Shown here: positions 24,233 through 32,981 of the stretch, piece after piece
How the letters are laid out: every line of letters begins with the position of its first letter
How positions within the stretch are numbered: position 1 is the first letter of the stretch
Origin: Massilia mucilaginosa
GTDB lineage: Bacteria > Pseudomonadota > Gammaproteobacteria > Burkholderiales > Burkholderiaceae_D
NCBI RefSeq assembly: GCF_011682145.1
Contig: NZ_WHJH01000029.1
Coordinates: 1 to 64,000, forward strand
Length of the DNA: 64,000 bases
Direction of reading: 5' to 3'
Position numbers and translations under genes: made by a program
Notes under the pieces: generated by a model
Told to the model about the DNA's origin: nothing
Databases searched by the model: none
What the model saw: only the letters and a program-made list of their open reading frames with translations

Positions 24233-27200
24233 AGGGATTCAATCTTTCTCGCTGGGCACTCGAACATATCCCGCTGACGCGCTACCTGATCGTGGCGCTG
24301 CTGCTGGGCGGAGTGATCAGCTACATGAACCTGGGGCAGGATGAAGATCCGCCGTTTACCTTCCGCGTGATGGTGGTGCGCGCCATCTGGCCGGGCGCGA
24401 CCGCGGTGCAGATGGCCGAGCAGGTCACCGACAAGTTGGAGAAGAAGCTGCAGGAAACGCCCTACATCGACAAGATCAAGAGCTATTCCAAGCCGGGCGA
24501 AGTGATCATCATCCTGCAGCTGCGCGAATCGACGCCGCCGCGCGAGACCGCCAACTCCTGGTACCAGGTGCGCAAAAAGATCGGCGACATCAAGGGCACT
24601 TTGCCGCCCGGCGTGATCGGGCCGTTCTTCAACGATGAATTCGGCGACACCTACGGCTCGATCTTCGCGCTCTCGGCCGACGGCTTCAACTATGCCGAGG
24701 TCAAGGAATACGCCGACTTCGTGCGCCAGCAACTGCTGCAAGTGCCGCTGGTCTCGAAAGTCGAGCAATTCGGCGTGCAGGCTGAAAAACTCAACATCGA
24801 GTTTTCGCACAAGAAATTCGCGCAGCTCGGCGTGCCGTTCGAAGTCATCGCCAACCAGATCGCCACCCAGAACGCGGTCGAAGCGACCGGCGTGCTGGTC
24901 ACGCCGACCGACAACCTGCAAGTGCGCGTCAGCGGCGCGTTGACCACCGCCAAGGACCTGGAAAACCTGGAACTGCGCGCCAACGGCACCACCTTCCGCC
25001 TGGGCGATTTTGCGACCGTCAAGCGCGAGTACGAAGATCCGCCGGTCGAAAAGATGCGCTTTAACGGCAAGGAAGTCATCGGCCTCGGCGTGTCGATGGA
25101 AAAGGGCGGCAACATCATTCAGATGGGCAAAGGCCTGGAAGAAACTGTGGCGCGCATCAAGGCCAAGCTGCCGGTCGGCATCGAACTGGAACGGGTATCG
25201 GACCAGCCGCGCGCGGTGACGGCCTCGGTGAGCGAATTCATCAAGGTGCTGATCGAAGCGGTGGTGATCGTGCTGGCGGTCAGTTTCCTGGCGCTCGGTT
25301 TGCACACCAAGCCGCTGCGCATCGATGCGCGGCCGGGGTTGGTGGTGGCGCTGACGATTCCGCTGGTGCTGGCGATTACCTTCTTGTTCATGCGCTTTTT
25401 CAACATCGACCTGCACAAGATTTCGCTCGGGGCGCTGATCATCGCGCTCGGCCTGCTGGTCGATGACGCCATCATCGCCGTCGAAATGATGGTGCGCAAG
25501 ATGGAGGAGGGCATGTCGCGCTTCGACGCGGCCACTTTCGCCTACACCTCGACCGCGATGCCGATGCTGACCGGCACCCTGATCACGGCGGCGGGCTTCC
25601 TGCCGATCGGCCTGGCCAAGTCGGCGGCCGGCGAATACACCTTTTCGATGTTCTCGGTGAATGCGATCGCGCTCCTGATTTCGTGGCTGGTGGCCGTGAT
25701 ATTTACGCCGTACATCGGCTACATGATCCTCAAGGTCAAGCCGCACGCGGCCGGCGAGGGCGAGCACGACATGTTCAACACGCCGGGTTTCCAGCGCTTC
25801 CGCCGGGTCGTCACCTGGTGCGTGGAGTGGCGCAAGACCACCATCGCGCTGAGCTTGGGCGTGTTCTTCCTGGGCGTGTACGGCTTCAACTTCATCGAGA
25901 AGCAGTTCTTCCCGGATTCGAGCCGGCCCGAGCTGATGGTCGAGATGTGGACGCCGGAAGGCACCGCGTTCAAGGCCAACGAAGCGCTGGTCAAAAAGTT
26001 CGAGAAGCTGATGGCCAAGGAAACCAATGTCGAGAGCGTGACCAGCTACGTCGGCAACGGCAGCCCGCGTTTCTATTTGCCGCTGGACCAGATCTTCCCG
26101 CAATCGAACGTGTCGCAGATCGTCGTGCTGGCCAAGGGGCTGGAGCATCGCGAGTCGCTGCGCCTGAAGATTGTCGACATCTTCGCCAAGGATTTCCCGG
26201 AAGTGCGTGGGCGGGTCAAATTGCTGCCGAACGGGCCGCCGGTGCCGTATCCGGTGCAGTTCCGCGTTGCCGGTCCCGAAATCGCGGTCGTGCGCGACTT
26301 TGCCGACAAGGTCAAGGACATCATGCGCGCCAACCCGAATGCCATTGGCGTCAATGACAACTGGAACGAATCGGTCAAGGTGCTGCGCCTCGACCTGGAC
26401 CAGGAAAAACTGCGCGCACTGGGCGTGACCTCGCAAACGGTGATGCGCGCGGCGAATACCATTCTGTCGGGCACCACCATCGGCCAGTTCCGCGAGGACA
26501 ACAAGCTGATCGATATCGTGATCCGCCAGCCGGTCGAAGAGCGCGCCACCATTGCGGTGCTCAACGACACGAATATCCCGACCGCATCGGGCAAGTCGGT
26601 GACGATGTCGCAGATTGCGCGTGCGCACTTTGTGTGGGAACCGGGCGTGGTGTGGCGTGAAGGCCGCGAATGGGCGATCACGGCGCAGGCCGATGTGGTC
26701 GACGGCATCCAGGGGCCGACCGTGTCGGATCAGATCGGCCTGAAACTGGCCGACCTGCGCGCGGCGCTGCCGCCGGGCTACACCATCTCGCTGGCGGGCG
26801 CCGCCGCCGACAGCGCGGCGGCGGAAGCGTCGATTGCGGCGAATGTGCCGCTGGTGCTGTTCATCGTGTTCACCCTGCTGATGCTGCAGCTGCACAGCTT
26901 CTCGCGTTCGCTGCTGGTGTTCCTGACCGGACCGCTCGGTGTGGCCGGTGCGGCGATGGCGCTGCTGATCCTGGACCGGCCGTTCGGCTTTGTCGCGAAT
27001 CTGGGCGTGATTGCCCTGTTCGGGATGATCATTCGTAACTCGGTGATCCTGGTCGACCAGATCGAGCAGGATATCGCCGCCGGCGCGGAGCCGTGGCATG
27101 CGGTGATCGAGGCGGCGGTACGTCGTTGCCGGCCGATCATCCTGACGGCGGCCGCGGCCGCGCTGGCGATGATTCCGCTGTCGCGTTCGGTGTTCTGGGG

Positions 27201-27330
27201 GCCGATGGCGGTCGCCATCATGGGCGGGCTGGTGGTGGCGACGGCGCTGACCCTGCTGTTCCTGCCGGCCTTGTATGCGACGTGCTTCAGGGTGAAAAAG
27301 CCGGTCGACGCGGTTGCGCTGCGCACGTAA
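24229..27330 (+). CDS. RND efflux transporter permease (AcrB/TriC-type)
   Basis: A 1033-residue inner-membrane proton antiporter that drives multidrug or small-molecule export. It has an N-terminal membrane helix (LIVALLLGGVISYMNL), two large periplasmic loops, and membrane helix 4 with the proton-relay acidic pair in GLLVDDAIIAVEM. A repeat of the same layout ends in FGMIIRNSVILVDQIEQDI. Length fits the family. A longer upstream frame only reads through the adaptor gene. No TolC-type outer-membrane gene is adjacent, so the pump probably borrows one encoded elsewhere. Substrate is not predictable. Confidence 0.92.
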   Translation: MKGFNLSRWALEHIPLTRYLIVALLLGGVISYMNLGQDEDPPFTFRVMVVRAIWPGATAVQMAEQVTDKLEKKLQETPYIDKIKSYSKPGEVIIILQLRESTPPRETANSWYQVRKKIGDIKGTLPPGVIGPFFNDEFGDTYGSIFALSADGFNYAEVKEYADFVRQQLLQVPLVSKVEQFGVQAEKLNIEFSHKKFAQLGVPFEVIANQIATQNAVEATGVLVTPTDNLQVRVSGALTTAKDLENLELRANGTTFRLGDFATVKREYEDPPVEKMRFNGKEVIGLGVSMEKGGNIIQMGKGLEETVARIKAKLPVGIELERVSDQPRAVTASVSEFIKVLIEAVVIVLAVSFLALGLHTKPLRIDARPGLVVALTIPLVLAITFLFMRFFNIDLHKISLGALIIALGLLVDDAIIAVEMMVRKMEEGMSRFDAATFAYTSTAMPMLTGTLITAAGFLPIGLAKSAAGEYTFSMFSVNAIALLISWLVAVIFTPYIGYMILKVKPHAAGEGEHDMFNTPGFQRFRRVVTWCVEWRKTTIALSLGVFFLGVYGFNFIEKQFFPDSSRPELMVEMWTPEGTAFKANEALVKKFEKLMAKETNVESVTSYVGNGSPRFYLPLDQIFPQSNVSQIVVLAKGLEHRESLRLKIVDIFAKDFPEVRGRVKLLPNGPPVPYPVQFRVAGPEIAVVRDFADKVKDIMRANPNAIGVNDNWNESVKVLRLDLDQEKLRALGVTSQTVMRAANTILSGTTIGQFREDNKLIDIVIRQPVEERATIAVLNDTNIPTASGKSVTMSQIARAHFVWEPGVVWREGREWAITAQADVVDGIQGPTVSDQIGLKLADLRAALPPGYTISLAGAAADSAAAEASIAANVPLVLFIVFTLLMLQLHSFSRSLLVFLTGPLGVAGAAMALLILDRPFGFVANLGVIALFGMIIRNSVILVDQIEQDIAAGAEPWHAVIEAAVRRCRPIILTAAAAALAMIPLSRSVFWGPMAVAIMGGLVVATALTLLFLPALYATCFRVKKPVDAVALRT

Positions 27331-27358
27331 TACGTCCGCCATGGCCCCGCTCTAAGTA

Positions 27359-27438
27359 CCGTCTTTCCCGCGAAGGCGGGAACCCATAGCACCTATGATT
27401 AACGGTGCTATGGATCCCCGCCTTCGCGGGGAAGACGG
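27359..27438. repeat. 80-bp palindromic extragenic repeat
   Basis: A near-perfect inverted repeat: outer arms CCGTC...GACGG, then TTCCCGCGAAGGCGGG facing CCCCGCCTTCGCGGGGAA, then CATAGCACC facing GGTGCTATG around a 10-base loop. It belongs to the widespread class of proteobacterial REP-like elements whose translation gives the peptide FPAKAGIH. Lying between the ends of two convergent genes, it may also act as a two-way terminator or mRNA stabiliser. Confidence 0.8.
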
Positions 27439-27502
27439 TCTTAAATGTGGTGGGGGAACCACGCTTGCCTTGCCGTAGATGACGGCGTTGCTGGTTCACG
27501 CT

Positions 27503-28870
27503 TTACGCCGCCACATGCGCCCGTACCGCGCGCGCATGTTTCTCCCACACCCGGCTTTTCCACCTGGCATACATCGCCAAGCCGCGCACCCACTCGTCGC
27601 AAGTGAACGCGATCCACACCCCCATCAATCCCCATCCGAAATGCAGGCCCAGCAGCCATGCCAGCGGCACCGCCACGCCCCACATCGAACACGCTCCTAT
27701 CAGCACCGGAAACGTCGCGTCACCAGTGGCCCTGAGTGAATTGATCACCACCAGATTGAAGGTCCGGCCCGGCTCCAGCAGCAAACTCATGCGCAGCAGC
27801 AGCGCGCCGCCGGCCACGATCGCCGGGTCCTTGCTGAAAAACCCGAACAGCCACGGCGCCAGCAGCACCACCACGCAGGTCGTCACCACCGTCACGCCCA
27901 GGCCCACGCGCAGGCTGCGCAGCAGTTGCCGGTAAGCGTCGTCGAACTCGCCCGCGCCGATCATGTGCCCGATCATGATCTCGGTACTGATGCCGATGGA
28001 AATACCCAGCATCATCATGATCATCGACAACTGGATCGCATACGAAAACGTGGCAAGCTCGGTCACGCCCATCTGGCCGACAAAATACGTGATCACCATG
28101 AAGCTCGCTTGCCAGCACAGATTCTCGCCCGCCGCCGGTAAACCAATCCGCAGGATGCGCGCCAGCGTAGCGCGCGACAGGCTGACGAACCACGACAGCC
28201 GCACGCCCAGCTTGAGCTGGCGCCGCACCAGCCAGGCCAGCGCCAGGCAGGCCACGGCGCGGCTGATGACGGTCGACAGCGCCGCGCCGACCACGCCCAT
28301 TTCCGGCGCGCCCAGCAGGCCGAAAATGAGGATCACGTTGAGGATCAGATTGAGCACGTTCATGCCGATGGCGACATACATCGCTTCGCGCATGTGCCCG
28401 TGCGCGCGCAGCACCGAGCCGAACGCGATATTGATCGATTCGATGAACAGCGTGCCGCCCATCAGCGCCAGGAACGGCTGCGCGTACGGCATCAGTTGCG
28501 GCGGCAATTGCAGCAGGCGCAGCATGTCGGCCGAACAGCCCCAGATCGCCAGGCTGACGATCATCCCCAGCCAGAAGTTGATGCCGACGGCGGTGGCCGC
28601 CACGCGCTCGGCGCCGGCGCGGTCGCCGGCGCCGAGGTAATGGGTCAGCACCACCGCGCTGCCGATCCCGACAAACGAAAACAGAATGATGCAAAAGCCG
28701 ACGATCTGGTTGGCCACCGCCAGCCCGGCCACCGCCGAATCGCCCAGGTGGCTGACCATGAAGGTATCGACCACGCCCGGCAGAATATGCGAGAGCTGCT
28801 CGATAAAAATCGGCCATGTCATGGCGAACAAACTGAGCTTGCGGACTTTGTTATATTGAATGGAGGACAT
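27503..28870 (-). CDS. MATE-family efflux transporter
   Basis: A 455-residue protein with twelve hydrophobic segments in two homologous halves, typical of MATE (NorM/DinF-like) drug/sodium or proton antiporters. The opening LSLFAMTWPIFIEQLSHILP and the following VDTFMVSHLGDSAVAGLAVA are classic for helix 1-2. Helix 7 shows IGLPAAGENLCWQASFMVIT. It converges on the RND permease, with the palindromic repeat between. A TATAAT reading leftward at 28914-28909 could be its -10 box. Substrate unknown. Confidence 0.9.
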   Translation of the reverse strand: MSSIQYNKVRKLSLFAMTWPIFIEQLSHILPGVVDTFMVSHLGDSAVAGLAVANQIVGFCIILFSFVGIGSAVVLTHYLGAGDRAGAERVAATAVGINFWLGMIVSLAIWGCSADMLRLLQLPPQLMPYAQPFLALMGGTLFIESINIAFGSVLRAHGHMREAMYVAIGMNVLNLILNVILIFGLLGAPEMGVVGAALSTVISRAVACLALAWLVRRQLKLGVRLSWFVSLSRATLARILRIGLPAAGENLCWQASFMVITYFVGQMGVTELATFSYAIQLSMIMMMLGISIGISTEIMIGHMIGAGEFDDAYRQLLRSLRVGLGVTVVTTCVVVLLAPWLFGFFSKDPAIVAGGALLLRMSLLLEPGRTFNLVVINSLRATGDATFPVLIGACSMWGVAVPLAWLLGLHFGWGLMGVWIAFTCDEWVRGLAMYARWKSRVWEKHARAVRAHVAA

Positions 28871-29007
28871 GCGGAGGTATTTCTTTAGAGGACTGAAAAC
28901 GTTTCCAAATTATACGCCGCCTGAGCTCGATTCAAAAAACGCCCTATGTGGTCAGAAAATCCAGTAAAATACCGGGTTGAAGTTGTAGCCCCTAACAAAG
29001 GCAGTGC

Positions 29008-29046
29008 AGGGCGGCCGGTTTCACTGTCGGGCGCCCTTTGTTTTTT
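29008..29046 (+). terminator. Intrinsic terminator upstream of tRNA-Leu
   Basis: Stem AGGGCG-G-CCG ... CGG-G-CGCCCT with a 10-base loop, followed by TTTGTTTTTT. No rightward protein gene lies before it, because the MATE gene to its left runs the other way. It must therefore end an untranslated transcript (see the findings on a possible small RNA). Confidence 0.7.
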
Positions 29047-29096
29047 CAGATGGAAAGGTGCATGCGGCCGCCCATGGCGGCGCCGGATGCGATCCC

Positions 29097-29183
29097 GCGA
29101 GGATGGCGAAATTGGTAGACGCACCAGGTTTAGGTCCTGACGCCAGCAATGGTGTGGGGGTTCGAGTCCCCCTCCTCGCACCA
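29097..29183 (+). tRNA. tRNA-Leu (anticodon UAG)
   Basis: An 87-nt cloverleaf including an encoded 3' CCA. The acceptor is GCGAGGA/TCCTCGC. The D-loop is GAAATTGGTAGACGC. The anticodon loop TTTAGGT gives UAG. The long variable arm is typical of leucine tRNA, and the T-arm is GGGGGTTCGAGTCCCCC. It lies 34 bases before the trigger factor gene. Confidence 0.96.
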
Positions 29184-29216
29184 CGAGTTTAATACTATTT
29201 TTTGGACGATTTTTAC

Positions 29217-30557
29217 ATGGCAACTGCAGTCGAAACCCTGGGTAAACTCGAACGTCGCTTGACGATCTCTTTTCCGCTGACTGACGTCCGTACGGAAGTG
29301 GAAAAGCGCCTGAAACAGCAGGCCAAATCGGCCAAGGCACCTGGCTTCCGTCCAGGTAAAGTGCCAATGAAAATGGTTGCCCAGCAGTATGGCTACCAGA
29401 TCGAATCGGACGTGCTGAACGATAAAGTCGGCCGCGCATTCAACGAAGCTGCGAACGAGAACCAGCTGCGCGTTGCCGGTTTCCCAAAAATCGAACCAAA
29501 GGAAGATTCCGCTGAAGGCGTGCTGTCGTTCGACGCCACCTTCGAGGTCTATCCTGAAGTCGTCATCGGCGACCTCTCCGGCGTCGAGATCGACACCGTG
29601 AAAGCCGACGTGTCGGACGCGGAAATCGAAAAGACCATCGACATTCTGCGCAAGCAGCGCGTGCATTACCACACCAAGGGTGAAGCCGGCGAACACGGCG
29701 ACGGCGGCGAAGCCATCGCGGCCAATGGCGACCGCGTCACCGTCGACTTCGTCGGCGTGATCGATGGCGTTGAATTCCCGGGTGGCAAAGCTGAAGACTA
29801 CGCATTCGTGCTCGGCGAAGGCCGCATGCTGCCGGAATTCGAAGCGGCCACCGTTGGCCTCAAAGTCGGCGAAGCGAAAACCTTCCCGCTGGCTTTCCCT
29901 GCCGATTACCACGGTGCCGATGTTGCCGGCAAAACCGCCGACTTCACCATCACCCTGAAAAAGCTGGAATGGGCGCACCTGCCGGCAGTCGATGCCGAGT
30001 TCGCCAAATCGCTGGGCATGGAAGACGGCGACCTGGAAAAAATGCGCGCTGACATCAAAGTCAACCTGGAACGCGAAGTCGCGGGCCGCGTCAAGGCACG
30101 CAACAAGGAAGCCGTGATGGATGCCCTGGTCAAGGTCACCGACATGGAAGTTCCTAAAGTCATGATCGCCCAGGATGCGGACCGCCTGGCCGAAATGACC
30201 CGCCAGGACATGGCGCAGCGCGGCATGGATGTCAAAGATATGCCATTCCCGCAAGAACTGTTCGCCACCAAGGCCGAGCGCCGCGTGCGCCTGGGCTTGA
30301 TCCTGTCGCAACTGGTTGGCGACAACAAGCTGCAGGCAACCCCTGAGCAGGTCAAGGCACAGATCGAAGATTTCGCCCAAAGCTACGAAGATCCGCGCGA
30401 AGTACTGAAGTACTACTACAGCGATCGTCGCCGCCTGTCGGAAGTCGAAGCTCTTGTATTGGAAGAAAACGTCGTTAACTATGTACTCGGTATCGCGAAA
30501 GTCACAGCCAAGGCTGTTGCATTCGACGAGTTGATGGGAAGCAACGCACAAGCTTAA
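29217..30557 (+). CDS. tig: Trigger factor
   Basis: Ribosome-bound chaperone and peptidyl-prolyl isomerase that shields nascent chains. The 446-residue length is standard. The N-terminal ribosome-binding domain contains the signature [14 protein letters not shown] around residues 41-54. The FKBP-like domain lies at about 150-245 ([20 protein letters not shown]). The rest is the helical C-terminal chaperone domain. I start at the ATG at 29217 ([14 protein letters not shown]); an ATG five codons earlier adds residues not seen in the family. It heads the tig-clpP-clpX-lon order typical of proteobacteria. Confidence 0.96.
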   Translation: MATAVETLGKLERRLTISFPLTDVRTEVEKRLKQQAKSAKAPGFRPGKVPMKMVAQQYGYQIESDVLNDKVGRAFNEAANENQLRVAGFPKIEPKEDSAEGVLSFDATFEVYPEVVIGDLSGVEIDTVKADVSDAEIEKTIDILRKQRVHYHTKGEAGEHGDGGEAIAANGDRVTVDFVGVIDGVEFPGGKAEDYAFVLGEGRMLPEFEAATVGLKVGEAKTFPLAFPADYHGADVAGKTADFTITLKKLEWAHLPAVDAEFAKSLGMEDGDLEKMRADIKVNLEREVAGRVKARNKEAVMDALVKVTDMEVPKVMIAQDADRLAEMTRQDMAQRGMDVKDMPFPQELFATKAERRVRLGLILSQLVGDNKLQATPEQVKAQIEDFAQSYEDPREVLKYYYSDRRRLSEVEALVLEENVVNYVLGIAKVTAKAVAFDELMGSNAQA

Positions 30558-30594
30558 AGTTTGCTTTAGGCTGCTTACAAAGGAAGAGACAGGT

Positions 30595-31212
30595 ATGAAT
30601 CATAATCCGGCATTGGATACACAAGCACTCGGCCTCATTCCGATGGTCGTGGAGCAAAGCGGCCGCGGCGAGCGCTCGTACGATATTTACTCGCGCCTGC
30701 TCAAGGAACGCGTGATTTTCATGGTCGGGCCGGTGCATGACCAGATGGCCAACCTGATCGTTGCGCAGCTGCTGTTTCTCGAGAGCGAGAATCCGGACAA
30801 GGATATTTCGCTCTACATCAACTCGCCTGGCGGATCGGTGTCGGCCGGCCTGGCGATCTTCGATACAATGAACTTCATCAAGCCGGACGTGTCGACCCTG
30901 TGCACCGGGATGGCGGCCTCGATGGGCGCCTTCCTGCTGGCGGCCGGCGCCAAGGGCAAGCGTTTTTCGCTGCCGAACTCGCGCATCATGATTCACCAGC
31001 CGTCGGGCGGCTCGCAAGGGCAGGCCTCGGACATCGAAATCCAGGCCAAGGAAATCCTCTACCTGCGTGAGCGCCTGAACCACATCCTGGCCGAACGTAC
31101 GGGCAAGACGATGGAACAGATCCACAAGGATACCGACCGCGACCGTTTCATGTCGGGCGAAGAAGCTGCTGAGTATGGTCTGATCGACAAAGTCCTTGCG
31201 AAGCGCGAATAA
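30595..31212 (+). CDS. clpP: ATP-dependent Clp protease proteolytic subunit ClpP
   Basis: Serine peptidase that forms the double-heptamer chamber used with ClpX or ClpA. The 205-residue protein has the catalytic triad Ser109 (GMAASMGAF), His134 ([11 protein letters not shown]) and Asp183 (DTDRDRF). The N-terminal segment [19 protein letters not shown] includes the propeptide region and axial loop. It lies 37 bases after tig with no terminator between, so the two may share transcripts. Confidence 0.97.
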   Translation: MNHNPALDTQALGLIPMVVEQSGRGERSYDIYSRLLKERVIFMVGPVHDQMANLIVAQLLFLESENPDKDISLYINSPGGSVSAGLAIFDTMNFIKPDVSTLCTGMAASMGAFLLAAGAKGKRFSLPNSRIMIHQPSGGSQGQASDIEIQAKEILYLRERLNHILAERTGKTMEQIHKDTDRDRFMSGEEAAEYGLIDKVLAKRE

Positions 31213-31306
31213 GTTGTCAGCGCGGGTCGTGAGGGCCAGCGGCACACCGGATCGGTCCGGCGTGCCGCAGGGCGCCCGCCACGTTCACCTCGGTTGTTGC
31301 TGAAAG

Positions 31307-31347
31307 AACGCCCGGCGCTACGACGTTCGGGCGTTTCGTTTTTATTT
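31307..31347 (+). terminator. Terminator after clpP
   Basis: AACGCCCG/CGGGCGTT stem followed by TTTCGTTTTTATTT. A second hairpin (CGGCAC-A-CCGGA/TCCGG-C-GTGCCG, 31240-31266) lies upstream. It separates clpP from clpX transcription at least partly. Confidence 0.8.
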
Positions 31348-31428
31348 CGGGTAGCATGCTGTTAGCGCACACTCATGTTGCGCGTCTGTTCGCGTTACAT
31401 TTATAGCAATTCAAGAGAACCCTGCCCC

Positions 31429-32697
31429 ATGTCAGAAAAAAAATCCTCCAGCGGCGAAAAACTCCTCTACTGCTCGTTCTGCGGCAAGAGCCAGCACGAG
31501 GTGAAGAAACTCATCGCAGGTCCATCCGTCTTCATTTGCGACGAATGCATCGACCTGTGTAACGACATCATCCGCGACGAGACCTCGAACGTCGAAACGG
31601 TGGCCGGCGCCAAGTCGGACCTGCCAACCCCGAACGAGATCAAGGAATTGCTGGACCAGTATGTGATCGGCCAGCAAACCGCCAAGCGCATCCTGTCCGT
31701 TGCGGTCTACAACCATTACAAGCGCCTCAAGCACCTGGGCAAGAAGGACGAAGTCGAACTGGCAAAGAGCAACATCTTGCTGGTCGGTCCTACCGGTTCG
31801 GGCAAGACCCTGCTGGCCCAGACCCTGGCGCGCATGCTCAACGTGCCGTTCGTGATCGCCGACGCCACCACCCTGACCGAAGCCGGTTATGTGGGCGAAG
31901 ACGTCGAGAACATCATCCAGAAGCTGCTGCAAAGCTGCAACTACGAAGTCGACAAGGCCCAGCGCGGCATCGTCTACATTGATGAGATCGACAAGATTTC
32001 GCGTAAATCGGACAATCCGTCGATTACCCGCGATGTCTCCGGCGAAGGCGTGCAGCAAGCACTGCTCAAGCTGATCGAAGGCACCATGGCATCGGTACCG
32101 CCACAAGGCGGGCGCAAGCATCCGAACCAGGATTTCGTCCAGATCGACACGACCAACATCATGTTCATCTGCGGCGGCGCGTTCGACGGCCTGGTCAAGA
32201 TCATCCAGAACCGTTCCGAAAAGAGCGGCATCGGTTTCTCGGCCAGCGTCAAGAGCGAGTCCCAGCGCGCCAGCGCCGACGTGCTGCTCGAAGCCGAACC
32301 GGAAGACCTGATCAAGTTCGGCCTGATTCCGGAACTGGTGGGCCGCCTGCCGGTGGTTGCCGCCCTGTCCGAATTGACCGAAGAAGCGCTGATCCAGATT
32401 CTGATCGAGCCGAAGAATGCCTTGATTAAACAGTATTCCAAGTTGCTTGAAATGGAAGGCGCGGAACTGGAAATCCGTCCGGCCGCTTTGCATGCGATTG
32501 CGCGCAAGGCACTGGCACGCAAGACGGGCGCGCGCGGCTTGCGTTCCATTCTTGAACATGCATTGCTCGATGTGATGTACGAACTGCCGAATCAGCAGAA
32601 TGTCATCAAGGTCGTTATCGATGAAAATTCGATCACGAACGGCGCAAAACCTTTACTGATTTACAGCGAAAGCGCCAAGGCATCGGGCGAAAACTGA
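31429..32697 (+). CDS. clpX: ATP-dependent Clp protease ATP-binding subunit ClpX
   Basis: Hexameric AAA+ unfoldase that feeds tagged proteins to ClpP. The 422-residue protein has the N-terminal zinc-binding domain with four cysteines (YCSFCGK and [10 protein letters not shown]). Walker A is [16 protein letters not shown] and Walker B is [11 protein letters not shown]. Pore-loop and sensor regions follow, including the substrate loop around [12 protein letters not shown]. The start is the ATG at 31429 (MSEKKSSS); an in-frame ATG 18 codons upstream adds an unlikely extension. Confidence 0.97.
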   Translation: MSEKKSSSGEKLLYCSFCGKSQHEVKKLIAGPSVFICDECIDLCNDIIRDETSNVETVAGAKSDLPTPNEIKELLDQYVIGQQTAKRILSVAVYNHYKRLKHLGKKDEVELAKSNILLVGPTGSGKTLLAQTLARMLNVPFVIADATTLTEAGYVGEDVENIIQKLLQSCNYEVDKAQRGIVYIDEIDKISRKSDNPSITRDVSGEGVQQALLKLIEGTMASVPPQGGRKHPNQDFVQIDTTNIMFICGGAFDGLVKIIQNRSEKSGIGFSASVKSESQRASADVLLEAEPEDLIKFGLIPELVGRLPVVAALSELTEEALIQILIEPKNALIKQYSKLLEMEGAELEIRPAALHAIARKALARKTGARGLRSILEHALLDVMYELPNQQNVIKVVIDENSITNGAKPLLIYSESAKASGEN

Positions 32698-32785
32698 AAT
32701 TCTGCGATGCGGACGCAACAAAAGCATTGATTCCTGAATTCTTGGCGGTACAATTTACCTCAATAAAAGAATCAGGCTTCATTCG

Positions 32786-32830
32786 AAAAGCCACTCGCAG
32801 CGGTACCGCTGCGCGGTGGCTTTTTTATTT
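32786..32830 (+). terminator. Terminator after clpX
   Basis: AAAAGCCAC/GTGGCTTTTTT outer stem enclosing the self-complementary GCAGCGGTACCGCTGC, with a run of T at 32821-32826. The following 150 bases before lon are notably AT-rich and must hold the lon promoter; I could not find a clear heat-shock (sigma-32) consensus there. Confidence 0.8.
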
Positions 32831-32981
32831 GATGTTCCGATAAAGTTTTTTTAGATTATTCCGGTTGTATTTGAATCAAGTTGATGAATACTCAAATAAC
32901 TTGTAGAAATATTTTATCCGCCGGTCTTGTGTTTTGGCAGATGGTGCCAATATCGTAAACACGCTTTCTATAAGGTATGCC

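Noticed and set aside
24211-27342. A 1043-codon reverse-strand open frame opposite the RND permease
   Set aside because: It mirrors the permease exactly, has an arginine/histidine-rich composition with no domain, and results from GC-rich third codon positions on the coding strand.
27287-27499. A 70-codon reverse frame containing FPAKAGIH
   Set aside because: This peptide is the well-known false translation of a palindromic extragenic repeat, which is annotated as such.
32830-32981. Heat-shock (sigma-32) promoter before lon
   Set aside because: I looked for CTTGAAA-type and CCCCAT-type boxes at proper spacing and found no convincing pair, although the region is AT-rich.
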